Source of the DNA: Rhizomys pruinosus
Lineage: Eukaryota > Chordata > Mammalia > Rodentia > Spalacidae
Direction of reading: 5' to 3'
Length of the DNA: 64,000 bases
NCBI GenBank assembly: GCA_009823505.1
Contig: VZQC01013731.1
Span: 3,133,389-3,197,388, forward strand
The translations under genes and the position numbers were made by a program. This document shows positions 1 through 10,705 of the stretch, piece by piece. The first letter of the stretch is position 1. Every line of letters starts with the position of its first letter. The notes beneath the pieces were generated by a model. It did not search any database. It was not told where the DNA came from and saw nothing but the letters and a program-made list of their open reading frames with translations.

Positions 1-245
1 GTTTTATTGCAAAACATGTTTTCAGTTTTCAGTGGTTTTTAGATAAAAGCATGTCTTTCTCATATGTTTGTTTTTCTTGTTTTTATTTTACTACTTATAA
101 GTGTGATATTTATTTCCTTCTTTGACTTGTTTTTTTTCTAGTCTTTTTTAGATAAAAGCATGTCTTTCTCACACGTTTAAACATATTCTGTTTTTTTATT
201 TAACTCAAAATATTTTAATAATAAATTTGTTAGAGAATTTCATGC
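1..245. other. AT-rich sequence with a short direct duplication
   Basis: No gene or named repeat recognised. A segment beginning ttttagataaaagcatg occurs twice, at about 39-66 and 145-172. Confidence 0.5.
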
Positions 246-249
246 GTGT

Positions 250-785
250 ATAAGTATAGCATATCCATTCCCAAATGTCCACTCCGACTCTCCCCAGACT
301 CTGCTCAGTGTGTTCCCCACACACGCACATGAGTGGGAGCCATCCATTAGAGCACAGGCAGCCTACCAATGGCCATACCTCTAAAAGGAAATAACTCCCA
401 GCCAGCAGCCAGCAGCTGTCAGTAGCTCATTAGCCAGGAGTGGGCCTTGTGAGCCTCATCCCAGTCCTTGCTGAAGTTTTGACCAGCTTCATTTTGTACA
501 GGTAACCACAGCTGCTGAGAGTTCATGAGTGCAATGGCCATAGCAAGTCCAGATGACAGCATTTCACAGCACTTCTCCCCATTCTGCAGCTCCTGCATTC
601 CTTCCACCACTCTGCTGCAATGTTCCAAGTGTTGAGAGTTAATATAGACGTCCCACTTAGTGCTGAGCACTCATGGTCACTTAGTTTCACCACTTTGATC
701 AGTTACAAGTCTCTCTACATTAACTGTTGCCCATTGTAAAAGGAAGCTTCTTTGACCAAAGTTGAGAGCAGCACAAATCTGAGTA
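250..785. repeat. Rodent dispersed repeat, probably L1 (Lx-type) non-coding region
   Basis: The segment resembles a high-copy rodent interspersed sequence seen near old L1 elements (gtgggagccatcc, acagctgctgagagttcatg, gctgagcactca, gagagcagcacaaatct). An 83-codon minus-strand frame inside it is not a gene. The family assignment is from memory and the strand is not determined. Confidence 0.45.
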
Positions 786-787
786 TT

Positions 788-996
788 GGGAGGCAGTTTA
801 ACAGGATAATGGAAAAAAAATTTAATATTTTTAATGAAGTTTTATGCATTTCATACAACATTTCTCAGTTCAATTTAGACTCATCCCCCTTTCCCTGCTC
901 CCCGCCCCACCCAAGTTCATGCATTTTGCCATACATGTCTTATATCTTTTTCCGAGTCTTTTTAAAGTTTTTCTATGCAGAGGTTTATTGTTTTGG
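788..996 (-). mobile_element. L1 3'-UTR fragment
   Basis: On the minus strand this reads as a G-rich polypurine stretch followed by an AT-rich end and a short A-run, the form of a rodent L1 3' UTR. The same sequence recurs at 5452-5610, 41878-42400, 43258-43440 and 46498-46669. At 5.5 kb it is contiguous with an L1 ORF2 C terminus, which supports the assignment. Confidence 0.65.
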
Positions 997-1103
997 GAAG
1001 AAGTTTACTGTTTCAGTCAGTTCTTTGTCCCAGTCCTTTTGTTGCTGTTGGTCCCTCTGATTTGTATTTTTGGAAAGAAGTTTACTGTTTCAGTCAGTTC
1101 TTT
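997..1103. repeat. 30-bp direct duplication at the L1 edge
   Basis: gaagtttactgtttcagtca with flanking bases appears at 997-1026 and 1074-1103 with one mismatch, immediately before the + strand L1 fragment. Confidence 0.7.
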
Positions 1104-1436
1104 CTGGAGGAAAGACAGCATTTTCAGCAAATGGTGTTGGCGAACTGGATCACCACTTGTAGAAGAATAAAATTAAACCCCTACCTCTCACCTGTACAAA
1201 AATTAACACCAAATGGACCGAAGACCTCAATGTGAAACCTAAAAGTCTGAAAATGATAAAAGAAAACTTTGGCAGTAACCTACAAGGCACAGACATAGGA
1301 AAAGACTTTCTAAATCAGACAGTAGCTATGCAGGAAATAAGGTCACCAATTGGCAAGTGGGACCTCATTAATCTCGAAAGCTTCTGTACAGCAAAAGACA
1401 CATCAAAGAAGTGAAGAGAAAACCCACAGAGTGGGA
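1104..1436 (+). pseudogene. L1 ORF2 C-terminal fragment
   Basis: The + strand encodes decayed L1 ORF2: a [14 protein letters not shown] start, YLSPVQKL, then GKDFLNQTVAMQEI and GKWDLINLESFCTAKDT. It runs into the gap. Frames shift, so it is non-functional. Confidence 0.85.
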
Positions 1437-2366
1437 NNNNNNNNNNNNNNNNNNNNNNNNNNNNNNNNNNNNNNNNNNNNNNNNNNNNNNNNNNNNNNNN
1501 NNNNNNNNNNNNNNNNNNNNNNNNNNNNNNNNNNNNNNNNNNNNNNNNNNNNNNNNNNNNNNNNNNNNNNNNNNNNNNNNNNNNNNNNNNNNNNNNNNNN
1601 NNNNNNNNNNNNNNNNNNNNNNNNNNNNNNNNNNNNNNNNNNNNNNNNNNNNNNNNNNNNNNNNNNNNNNNNNNNNNNNNNNNNNNNNNNNNNNNNNNNN
1701 NNNNNNNNNNNNNNNNNNNNNNNNNNNNNNNNNNNNNNNNNNNNNNNNNNNNNNNNNNNNNNNNNNNNNNNNNNNNNNNNNNNNNNNNNNNNNNNNNNNN
1801 NNNNNNNNNNNNNNNNNNNNNNNNNNNNNNNNNNNNNNNNNNNNNNNNNNNNNNNNNNNNNNNNNNNNNNNNNNNNNNNNNNNNNNNNNNNNNNNNNNNN
1901 NNNNNNNNNNNNNNNNNNNNNNNNNNNNNNNNNNNNNNNNNNNNNNNNNNNNNNNNNNNNNNNNNNNNNNNNNNNNNNNNNNNNNNNNNNNNNNNNNNNN
2001 NNNNNNNNNNNNNNNNNNNNNNNNNNNNNNNNNNNNNNNNNNNNNNNNNNNNNNNNNNNNNNNNNNNNNNNNNNNNNNNNNNNNNNNNNNNNNNNNNNNN
2101 NNNNNNNNNNNNNNNNNNNNNNNNNNNNNNNNNNNNNNNNNNNNNNNNNNNNNNNNNNNNNNNNNNNNNNNNNNNNNNNNNNNNNNNNNNNNNNNNNNNN
2201 NNNNNNNNNNNNNNNNNNNNNNNNNNNNNNNNNNNNNNNNNNNNNNNNNNNNNNNNNNNNNNNNNNNNNNNNNNNNNNNNNNNNNNNNNNNNNNNNNNNN
2301 NNNNNNNNNNNNNNNNNNNNNNNNNNNNNNNNNNNNNNNNNNNNNNNNNNNNNNNNNNNNNNNNNN
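1437..2366. other. Assembly gap (930 N)
   Basis: A run of undetermined bases. L1 ORF2 sequence flanks it on both sides in opposite orientations. Single undetermined bases also occur at 6950 and 22011. Confidence 0.99.
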
Positions 2367-2396
2367 GGACTAAAGGCATGTGCCACCATGCCTGGC
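2367..2396 (-). mobile_element. B1 SINE fragment at the gap edge
   Basis: Reverse complement of the B1 5' end (ggactaaaggcatgtgccaccatgcc); the rest is inside the gap. Confidence 0.7.
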
Positions 2397-3700
2397 ATGA
2401 TTGTTTCTTTTACTGTACAGAAGATTTTGAGTTTAATGAGGTCCCATTTGTCAAATGTTGACCTTATTTATTTCCTGTGCAGAAAGTCTTTTCCTATGCC
2501 TGTGTCTTGTAGGTTACTGCCAACATTTTCTTCAATCACCTTCAGAGTTTCTGGTTTCATGTTGAGGTTTTTGATCCATTTGGAGTTTATTTTTGTACAG
2601 GGTGAGAGGTAGGGGTTTAATTTTATTCTTCTACAAGTGGTGATCCAGTTTTGCCAACACCATTTGCTGAAGATGTTGTCTTTCCTCTGTTGAGTCTTCT
2701 TGGCCCCTTTGGCAAATCGAGGTGGCTGAGATTGTATGTGCTCAAGTTTGGGTCTTCAGTTGTGTTCCATTCGTCTACAGGTCTGTTTTTGTGCCAGTAA
2801 GGCTGTTTTTGTGACTGTAGCCCTATAATATAGTTTGAAGTCTGGTATAGTAATCCCCCCTGTATTGCTCTTTTTGCTCATGGTTGCTTTGGCTATTTGG
2901 GGTCTTTTGTTTTTCCATATGAATTTAAGGATTTTTTTCCTAAGTCTGTGAAGAAACTCTTAGGGATTTTAATTGGGATTGCATTGAATCTGTATATCAT
3001 TTTGGGTAGAATGGACATTTTTACTATATTAATTTTTTCCAATCCATGATCATGGGAAGTCTTTCCATCTTCCTATGTCTTCTTCAATTGCCTTCAGGGG
3101 GTTAAAATTTTTGTTGTAGAGATCTCTGGTGTCTTCAGTTAGGTTTGTTACTAGGTATTTTTTTTTAGGCTATTATGAAAGGAAAGGTCTCCTTATATAC
3201 CTTCTCCAGTTGCTTGTTGTTGGTGTATAGAAAAGTCTACCAATTTTTCTAGGTTAATTTTGTGTGCCACCACTTTACTGAAACTCTTAATAGTTTCTAG
3301 GCATTTTCTGGCAGAGTTTTTAGCATCCCTTGGATAAACTATCATATCATCTACAAAAAGCGATAGCTTGACTTCCTCTTTTCCAATTAGTACTTCTTTA
3401 ATTTCCCTTTCTTGCCTTATTGCCCTAGCAACCATTTCAAGCACTATATTGAAAGGAAATGGTTGGCCGGGCGTGGTGGCGCATGCCGTTAATCCTAGCA
3501 CTTGGGAGGCAGAGGCAGGCGGATCTTTGTGAGTTCAAGGCCAGCCTGGTCTACAGAGTGAGTTCCAGGACAGCTGGGGCTACAGGGAGACCCTGTCTCG
3601 AAAAGATCAAAAAAAGAAAGGGAGTGGTGATAGGGGGCAGCCTTGCCATGTTCCTGCCTTTAAGAGGAATGCTTCTAATTTTTCTCCATTTAGGGTGATA
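2397..3700 (-). pseudogene. L1 ORF2 fragment (RT domain to C-terminal region), interrupted by B1
   Basis: The minus strand carries L1 ORF2 from the later RT domain ([20 protein letters not shown] near 3700; [12 protein letters not shown] near 3340) down to the C-terminal zone near 2400. FVDD corresponds to the F-A-D-D catalytic motif of the reverse transcriptase. The frame is broken and a B1 sits at 3465-3613. Confidence 0.85.
3465..3613 (+). mobile_element. B1 SINE
   Basis: Starts ggccgggcgtggtggcgc, ends tctcgaaaagatc plus an A-run; inserted in L1, with flanks gaaaggaaatgg and gaaagggagtgg as an imperfect TSD. Confidence 0.92.
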
Positions 3701-3843
3701 GTTTTTGTCTTTTTGACACCTGTATCCCCAGCTGGCCTGGAACTCACTATGTAAACCAGGCTGGCCTCAAACTCACAGAGATCTGCCTGTCTCTTTCTTC
3801 CAAATGCTAGAATTAAAGGTTTGTGCCACCATGTCTGGCTAAG
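3701..3843 (-). mobile_element. B1 SINE
   Basis: Reverse-strand B1: ccccagctggcctggaac, accaggctggcctc, and ccaccatgtctggct at its 5' end. Confidence 0.85.
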
Positions 3844-3884
3844 CAAAATATTTTTTAATTTTCAGTTATTTGAAGATTTTCCTT

Positions 3885-4290
3885 AGGACTGGAGAGATGG
3901 CTCAGTGGTTAAGAGTACTGGCTGCTCTTCAGCCAGCGTGGTGGCGCATGCCTTTAATCCTAGCACTTGGGAGGCAGAGGCAGGCGGATCTTTGTGAGTT
4001 CAAGGCCAGCCTGGTCTACAGAGCAGGTTCCAGGATAGCTGGGGCTACAGGGAGACCCTGTCTCGAAAAGACCAAAAAAAAAAAAAAAAGAGTACTGGCT
4101 GCTCTTGTAAGGACCCAGGTTCAAATCCTAGCACCTACATGGTAGCTAACAGTCTGAAATTCCAGTTCCAGGGGATCTAGTGCCCTCTTCTGACCTCCAC
4201 AGGCACTGGTATGACACAAGTGCACTTACAGGCATGCAGGCAATGCATTTATATACTTGAAATAATAAAAATAAAGTTCTTAAAAATATT
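3885..4290 (+). mobile_element. B2 SINE split by a B1
   Basis: The tRNA-derived head ggactggagagatggctcag begins at 3885. The body resumes after the B1 and runs to an ataaaaataaag tail. Confidence 0.9.
3930..4088 (+). mobile_element. B1 SINE nested in B2, 18-bp TSD
   Basis: Full B1 with a poly(A) tail. agagtactggctgctctt flanks it exactly (3912-3929 and 4089-4106), a textbook L1-mediated insertion. Confidence 0.95.
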
Positions 4291-4686
4291 TTCCAAAAAA
4301 TATGTTTTTTTCCTCATATCTTGCTAAGAATGAGTGAGGTTTATTCAGTTGTGTCAGAATATATTCAGTGATTTTTCTTTTAACCATTTGAATTCAGTAA
4401 GACTGTTTATGGTCCACTCTCTAGTGAATGTTATATAAGCACTAGGAATGAATTCACATACCATTGTTGGGAAGTCAAGTCTAATTGATTGATAACACCC
4501 AGATTTTTTATATTCTTTCTGGTTAGCTGTATAATTTCTCTCTACTTGTTCTATGAATTAGCAAGAGAGAAATATTAAAGTCTAACTATAAGTACAGATT
4601 TATCCTATATCTCTGAGTTCTATCAGGTTTTTTTTTTAATATTTCAAAATTCTGTTATCAGGTGTATTAATATTTAAAATTATTAT
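4291..4686. other. AT-rich intron sequence, nothing recognised
   Basis: No repeat family, splice-flanked coding stretch or RNA gene was recognised. Confidence 0.5.
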
Positions 4687-4895
4687 ATTGGAGCTGGAGA
4701 GATGGCTTAGTGGTTAAGAGCACTGACTGATCTTACAGAGGACCCAGTTTTAATTCCTAGCACCCACATGGCAGCTAATAACCATTTATAACCCCAGTTC
4801 CAGGGGCTCTGATGCCCTCTTCTGAACTCTACACGCATTTCATGACACAGGTGTACTTACACACATGCAGCAATACATTCATACACAAAAAAAAA
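4687..4895 (+). mobile_element. B2 SINE
   Basis: ggagctggagagatggctta head, cagaggacccag box-B region, tail ending cacaaaaaaaaaa. Confidence 0.9.
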
Positions 4896-4920
4896 ATCAT
4901 TATATTCCACTGATGAATTT

Positions 4921-5154
4921 ACTTTTTTTTTTTCTGTATGTGTATGAATGTATCGTCTGTATGTAGGTCTGTGCACCCGTGTCGTGCAATGCCGCAGAGG
5001 TCAGAAGAGGGTGTCGGATTCCCCTGGAACTGGAGTTCTCCTGGAATTGGAGTTTCAGACGGTTCTTGGCCGCCATGTGGGTGCTGGGGATCGAACCCAG
5101 GTCCTCTGTAAGAGCAATCGGTGCTCTTAACCGCTAGGCCATCTCTCCAGCCCA
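4921..5154 (-). mobile_element. B2 SINE
   Basis: Poly(T) start, then gtgtatgaatgta, ggtcagaagaggg and ccatctctccagccc. Confidence 0.93.
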
Positions 5155-5272
5155 AATTTACTTTTTATTATTACAAAATGATCCTTAGGATCTGTCATAA
5201 TACCGTCTCTGAAATTTTTGTTTCATGACATCTCTGATTTTCTTTTTAGTAGTGTTACCTCTTTTCTTTCCT

Positions 5273-5450
5273 TTTTTTTTTTTAACCTGTATTAGTGGGA
5301 GAGGGCATATGTACCACAGTGTGTGTGGAGGTCAGAGGACAACTTAGGGCCATCAGTGCTCTCCTATGATGTGGGTTCTAGGGATGAAACTCAGGTAGTC
5401 CAGCTTGGCAGCAAACACCTTTACCCACTGAATCATCTTGCTACCTCCAG
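5273..5450 (-). mobile_element. B2/B3-family SINE, diverged
   Basis: gtggaggtcagaggacaact, tgtgggttctagg and acccactgaatcatcttgc read as the reverse of an older B2/B3-type SINE. Confidence 0.65.
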
Positions 5451-6478
5451 TGCTATTTTTTGGTATGCTTTTATTGATGTTCTGTGTATTTCAGACATTG
5501 TTTTTCAATTCAGTTCAGGCATATTCCCCTTTCCCTTCCCAACACCTCACCCAGATCATGCATTCTGCCATTACTGTCCTGCATCTTTCTCTCAGTCTTT
5601 TTTTTTTATGCTTAGAAATTCATATTTTCCTCCATTCATTTTATATTACTCTAAAATATGGATACATACTCTCCACCCATATACAGTAATTAGAGTCTGA
5701 AAATAAGTGGTATGTGGATTCTAGAGCCCGTTGAGAAATTCACATTATAACAACATAGTTGCTTTCAGATAAACAGATATATAACAGTAATGTTGTTCAG
5801 CTTGCCTTTCATCTGGGGGATTTGGTGTTAGCATCCACAAATGAGGGAAACCATTCATTGTTTGTTTTTCTGGGACTGTGTTACTTCACTCAGCGTAATG
5901 GCTTCAAGCTCCATCCTTTTACCTGCAAAGTTCATAATGCCATCTTTCTTTACCGCTGAATAGTACTCCATTGTGTAGATGTACCACATTTTTGTCATCC
6001 ACTCGTCTGTTGAGGGGAATTTGGGTTGGTTCCAGCTCTTCGCTGTTGTGAAGAGAGCTGCAATAAACATGGATGTGCATGTATCTTTGCCGTAGGATGA
6101 GTCTTTTGGGTATATACCCAGGAGTATGTATGACTGGGTCAGGTAGTAGACTCATTCTGAGTCTTTTAAGGGTTCTCCAAACTGCTTTCCATAGTGGTTG
6201 TACAAGTTTACATTCCCACCAGCAGTGGATGAGTGTTCCCCTTTCCCCACAACCTCTCCAGCATCTGTTGTCTTTTGTTCTCTTAATCTTAGCTAGCCGT
6301 ATTGGAGTGAGATGATATCTGAGAGTGGTTTTAATTTGCATTTCCTTAATTATTAATGATGTTGAACACTTTTTAAGATGTTTCTCAGCCATCTTTACTT
6401 CCTCACTTGTGAAGTCTCTGTTCAGCTCTTTACTCCATCTTTTGAGTAGGTCATTTGTCTTCTTACCTCTTTGTTTTT

Positions 6479-6630
6479 TGAGTAGTTAATATATTCTTGA
6501 TGTTAATTGTCTGTCAGATGTATCACTAGTAAAGATTTCCTCCTACTCTGGGTTCTCTTGAGTAGTTAATATATTCTTGATGTTAATTGTCTGTCAGTGT
6601 ATCACTGTAAAGATTTCCTCCCACTCTGTG
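6479..6630. repeat. About 75-bp imperfect tandem duplication inside L1
   Basis: The block agtagttaatatattcttga through gatttcctcc occurs at 6481-6543 and 6561-6620, about 80 bp apart, with small indels. It is L1 ORF2 sequence; the second copy runs on into the rest of the element. Confidence 0.75.
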
Positions 6631-6772
6631 GGTTTTTCTCTTCACCACCTTGAATGTTTCTTTCGCGGTAACAGAAGCGTTTGGGGTTTTATGAGGTCCG
6701 CATTTGTTGACGTATGACCTGTATTTCCTGTGCAGCGGAATGTCCTGATGTAGAAGTCTTTTCCAGCCGTGC

Positions 6773-6935
6773 GAAATGTGCCACCCTTTAATCCTAGCAC
6801 GTGGGAGGCAGAGGCAGGTGCGAGTTTTTGTGAGGTTCAAGAAGCAGCCTGGCTACAGAGTGAGTTTCCGAGGAAGCGGTCGGGGCCTTTATAAGGACAA
6901 AAAAAAAAAAAAAAAAAATGACAAAAAAAAAAAAA
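6773..6935 (+). mobile_element. B1 SINE, scrambled copy or poor sequence
   Basis: A recognisable B1 (tttaatcctagcac, gggaggcagaggcagg, ctacagagtgagt) with many indels, followed by two long A-runs and an undetermined base at 6950. Nearby B1s are nearly perfect, so sequencing error is likely. Confidence 0.7.
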
Positions 6936-6951
6936 AAGAAATTCTGTTCNA

Positions 6952-7093
6952 ATCTTTTCGAGACAAGGTCTCCCTATAGCCCCAGCTGTCCTGGAACTCA
7001 CTCTGTAGACCAGGCGGCCTTGAACTCACAAAGATCCGCCTGCCTCTGCCTCCCAAGTGCTAGGATTAAAGGCATGCGCCACCACACCCGGCT
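6952..7093 (-). mobile_element. B1 SINE
   Basis: Reverse B1: cttttcgagacaaggtctcc through gccaccacacccggct; inserted in L1. Confidence 0.92.
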
Positions 7094-7827
7094 TCCTATG
7101 CCTATGTCTTGTAGGTTGTTGCCAACTTTTTCTTCTATCACCTTCAAGGTTTCAGGCTTCACGTTGAGATCTTTGATCCACTTGGAATTTATTTTTGGAC
7201 AGGATGAGAGAGGTAGGGGCTTAATTTTGTTCTACAACTGATAATCCAATTTTGCCAGCACCATTTGCTGAATATGCTATCCTTCCTCCATTGAGGTTTT
7301 TTTGCCCCTTTGTCAAATATGCGGTGGCTGAAATTGTATGAGCTCAAGTTTGGATCTTCAGTTTTGTTCCATTGGTCAACAAGTCTGTTTTTGTGCCAGT
7401 ACCAGGCTGTCTTTATGACTATGGCCTTGTAATATAGTTTGAAGTCTGGTAGGGCAATCCCCACCCCCACCCCCGTATTGCATTTTTCACTCAGGGTTGC
7501 TTTAGCTATTTGGGGTCTTTTGTTTTTCCTTATGAAATTAAGGAATTTTTTTCCAAGTCTGTGAAGAAGCTCATACGGATTTTGATTGGGATTGTATTGA
7601 ATCTGTATATCAACTTGGGTAAAATGGACATTTTTACTATATTAATTTTCTCAATCCATGAGCATGGGAGGTCTTTCCATCTTTTGATGTCATTTTCAAT
7701 CTCCTTCTTCAGAGGTTTAAAATTTTTGTTGTAGAGGTCTTTGGTATCTTTGGTTAGGTTTGTTTCCAGGTATCTTATTATTTTTGAGGCTATTATGAGT
7801 GGGAAGGTCTTCTCTTTCTTCTTCACT

Positions 7828-8010
7828 TGTTTGTTTTGTTTTGTTTTGTTTTGTTTTGTTTTGTTTTGTTTTGTTTTTGAGACAGGGTCTCCCTGAGGCT
7901 CCGGCTGTCCTGGAACTCACTCTGTAGACCAGGCTGGCCTTGAACTCACAAAGATCCGCCTGCCTCTGCCTCCCAAGTACTAGGATTAAAGGCATGCACC
8001 ACCACACCTT
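7828..8010 (-). mobile_element. B1 SINE with a (TTTTG)n tail
   Basis: Reverse B1 whose A-rich tail has expanded into about ten TTTTG units (7828-7876), inserted in the L1. Confidence 0.92.
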
Positions 8011-8049
8011 CTCCACTTGTTTATTGTTGGTGTAAAGAAAGGCTACTGA

Positions 8050-8195
8050 AGCCGGGCGTGGTGGCGCACGCCTTTAATCCTAGCATGTGGGAGGCAGAGG
8101 CAGGCGGATCTTTGTGAATTCAAGGCCAGCCTGGTCTACAGAGCGAGTTCCAGCACAGCTGGGGCTACAGGGAGACCCGGTCTTGAAAAGACAAA
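8050..8195 (+). mobile_element. B1 SINE, 16-bp TSD
   Basis: Full B1. aaagaaaggctactga flanks it at 8034-8049 and 8196-8211. Confidence 0.95.
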
Positions 8196-8652
8196 AAAGA
8201 AAGGCTACTGATTTTTCTAGATTAATTTTGTAGTCCGCCACTTTACTAAAACTCTTAATTGTTTCTAGAAGTTTTCTGGTGGTGTTTTTAGCATCCCTTA
8301 GGTAAACTATCATATCATCTGCAAAAAGGGATGACTTAACTTCTTTTCTGATTAGTACTCCTTTAATTTACTTCTCTTGTCTTATTGCCCCAGCGAGTAT
8401 TTCAAGCACTATGTTGAAGAGAAGTGGCAATAAGGGGCAGCCTTGCTGGGTTCCCACCTTTAAGGGAAATGGTTCCAATTTTTCTCCATTTAGGATGATG
8501 TTGGCAGTGGGTTTACTATATATGGCCCTAAACCCAACAGACAGGAAGAAATAACAAAAATCAGAGCAGAAATCAATGAAATAGAAACAAAGAAAACAAT
8601 ACATAAAATCATCGAATCCAAAAGCTGGTTCTTTGAAAATATAAACAAAATA

Positions 8653-8805
8653 AGCAGGGCGTGGTGGCGCACACCTTTAATACTAGCACTTGGGAGGCAG
8701 AGGCAGGTGGATCTTTGTGAGTTCAAGGCTAGCCTGGTCTACAGAGTGAGTTCCAGGACAGCTGGGGCTACAGGAAGACCCTGTCTCAAAAAGACCGAAA
8801 AAAAA
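8653..8805 (+). mobile_element. B1 SINE
   Basis: agcagggcgtggtggcgc through ctgtctcaaaaagacc with a poly(A) tail, inside the inverted L1 part. Confidence 0.92.
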
Positions 8806-9160
8806 AAAAAAATAGACCTCTAGCTCAGCTAACCAAAAAAGAGAGCAACTCCAAATCAATAAATAGTATTCGTGATGAAAGGGGAAACATTACAACAGAT
8901 AAAGAAAAGATCCAAACAATCATACGGGAATACTTCAAAAATCTATACTCCACTAAATTTGAAAACCTAAGAGAAATGGATGAATATCTGAAATCCTGGG
9001 AACCAACAAAGCTTAACCAAGAAGTGATTGACAGCTTAAACAGACCCATAATATTTGAGGAAATTGAAGATATAATTAAAAACCTCCCAACCAAAAAAAG
9101 CCTGGGTCCAGATGGTTTCACGGCAAAATTCTATAAAACGTTTAAAGAGGTCCTACAACC

Positions 9161-9324
9161 GCCGGGTGTGGTGGCGCATGCCTTTAATCCTAGCACTTGG
9201 GAGGCAGAGGCAGGCGGATCTTTGTGAGTTCAAGGCCAGCCTGGTCTACAGAGTGAGTTCCAGGACAGCTGGGGCTTCAAGGAGACCCTGTCTCAAAAAG
9301 ACCAAAAAAAAAATAATAATAAAA
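9161..9324 (+). mobile_element. B1 SINE, 18-bp TSD
   Basis: taaagaggtcctacaacc flanks it at 9143-9160 and 9325-9342, splitting the L1 reading frame. Confidence 0.95.
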
Positions 9325-9807
9325 TAAAGAGGTCCTACAACCATTGCTACTCAAACTGTTTAGAAGGATACAAACAGAGGGAATTCTCCCAGACTCCTTC
9401 TATGAAGCCAGCATCACTCTAATACCAAAACCAGGCAAAGATACAAGCAAAAAGGAGAACTATAGACCCATCTCATTAATGAACATAGATGCAAAAATTC
9501 TCAAAAAAATACTTGCAAATCGCATAGTCCCACATCAAAAAGATCATCCATCATGATCAAGTTGGATTCATACCAGAGATGCAGGGATGGTTCAACATAC
9601 ATAAATCAATAAATATCATAAAACACATAAATGGACTTAAAGACAAAAACCACACGATCATCTCAATTGCAGAAAAAGCCTTTGACAAGATCCAGCATCC
9701 CTTCATGTTTAAAGTCCTAGAGGGAATAGGACTGAAAGGAACATTCCTCAACATGATCAAAGCTATTTTATTTTTAAAACATCTTCTATTTAAAGTTTAT
9801 TACTTGA

Positions 9808-9998
9808 CTGCCAGGCATGGTGGCGCACGCCTTTAATCCTAGCACTTGGGAGGCAGAGGTAGGCAGATCTTTGTGAGTTCAAGGCCAGCCTGGTCTACAG
9901 AGTGAGTTCCAGGACAGCCGGGGCTACAGGGAGACCCTGTCTCAAAAAAAGACCAAAAACTAAAAATAAATAAATAAATAAATAAATAAAAATAAAAA
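9808..9998 (+). mobile_element. B1 SINE, 17-bp TSD
   Basis: taaagtttattacttga at 9791-9807 and 9999-10015; the tail is (AAAT)n. Confidence 0.93.
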
Positions 9999-10015
9999 TA
10001 AAGTTTATTACTTGA

Positions 10016-10250
10016 GACGGGGGAGATAGGATAGCTCAGTGACTAAAGAGTGTTGGCTGCTCTTGGCAGAAGACCTAGGTTTAATACCCAGCATCCACAT
10101 GGTGGCTACCAAGCATCTGTAACTCCAGTTCCAGGGGATGGATCTGACACCCGCTTCTGCCCTTTTCAGGCATTGCATGACATGGGTACATTTACATACA
10201 TGCAGCCAATATACTAATACACATAAAATTAATACATATTTTTAAGAAAT
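10016..10250 (+). mobile_element. B2 SINE, diverged
   Basis: gatagctcagtgactaaagag head and ccagcatccacatggtggc; first of three consecutive B2s. Confidence 0.85.
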
Positions 10251-10256
10251 TAGGGT

Positions 10257-10466
10257 GATGGGGCTAGAGAGCTGGCTCAGCAATTAGGAGCACTAGCTAC
10301 TCTTACAGAAGTCCCAGATTCAAATCCCAGCACCCACATGGTGGCTAAAAAACATCCATAACCCCAATTCCAGGGGAACTGACTCCCCCTTCTGTCCTCC
10401 CTTCACAACACCGTACACTTAACACACATGCAGGCATAATACTCATACACATAAAAAATAAAAATA
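10257..10466 (+). mobile_element. B2 SINE
   Basis: ggggctagagagctggctca head, cacataaaaaataaaa tail. Confidence 0.88.
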
Positions 10467-10705
10467 GGGGCTGGAGAGATGGCCTAGCAGTTAAGAGTGC
10501 CGACTGCTTTTGCAGAGGACCCAGGTTCAATCCCCAGCACCCATGTGGCGGCTGAGAATTGCCTTTAACTCGAGTTCCAGAGGAATCCAACACCCTCTTC
10601 TGACCTCCGAGGCATTACACAACATGGGTGCACAGACCTACATGCAGACAGTACATTCATACACATACGAAATAAATAAAAATTTTAAAAAATTAAAAAA
10701 AATAG
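10467..10705 (+). mobile_element. B2 SINE, young
   Basis: ggggctggagagatggccta, close to the window's B2 consensus, with an A-rich tail. Confidence 0.92.

Larger units (their letters stand above)
5452..8525 (-). pseudogene. L1 element, 3' part (ORF2 RT to 3' UTR), SINE-riddled
   Basis: Reading the minus strand from 8525 downward gives decayed L1 ORF2. It includes the RT domain ([26 protein letters not shown]), the YLRDAKN zone, [10 protein letters not shown] near 7290, and the C-terminal CWRGCGERGTLIHCWWECKL cysteine-rich motif near 6240. WYIYTMEYYSAVKKD follows near 5970, then a 3' UTR with the polypurine tract at about 5530. Three intact B1s and one scrambled B1 interrupt it. The frame is broken many times. 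The 5' part of the same element is inverted at 8526-9768. Confidence 0.85.
8526..9768 (+). pseudogene. Inverted 5' segment of the same L1 (ORF2 RT N-terminal part)
   Basis: The + strand carries L1 ORF2 upstream of the 8525 breakpoint: [56 protein letters not shown] and finally [12 protein letters not shown]. The minus-strand part begins at the adjoining ORF2 position ([10 protein letters not shown]). This is the arrangement produced by twin priming. Two B1s interrupt it. The reading frame is broken after about 9556. Confidence 0.85.
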
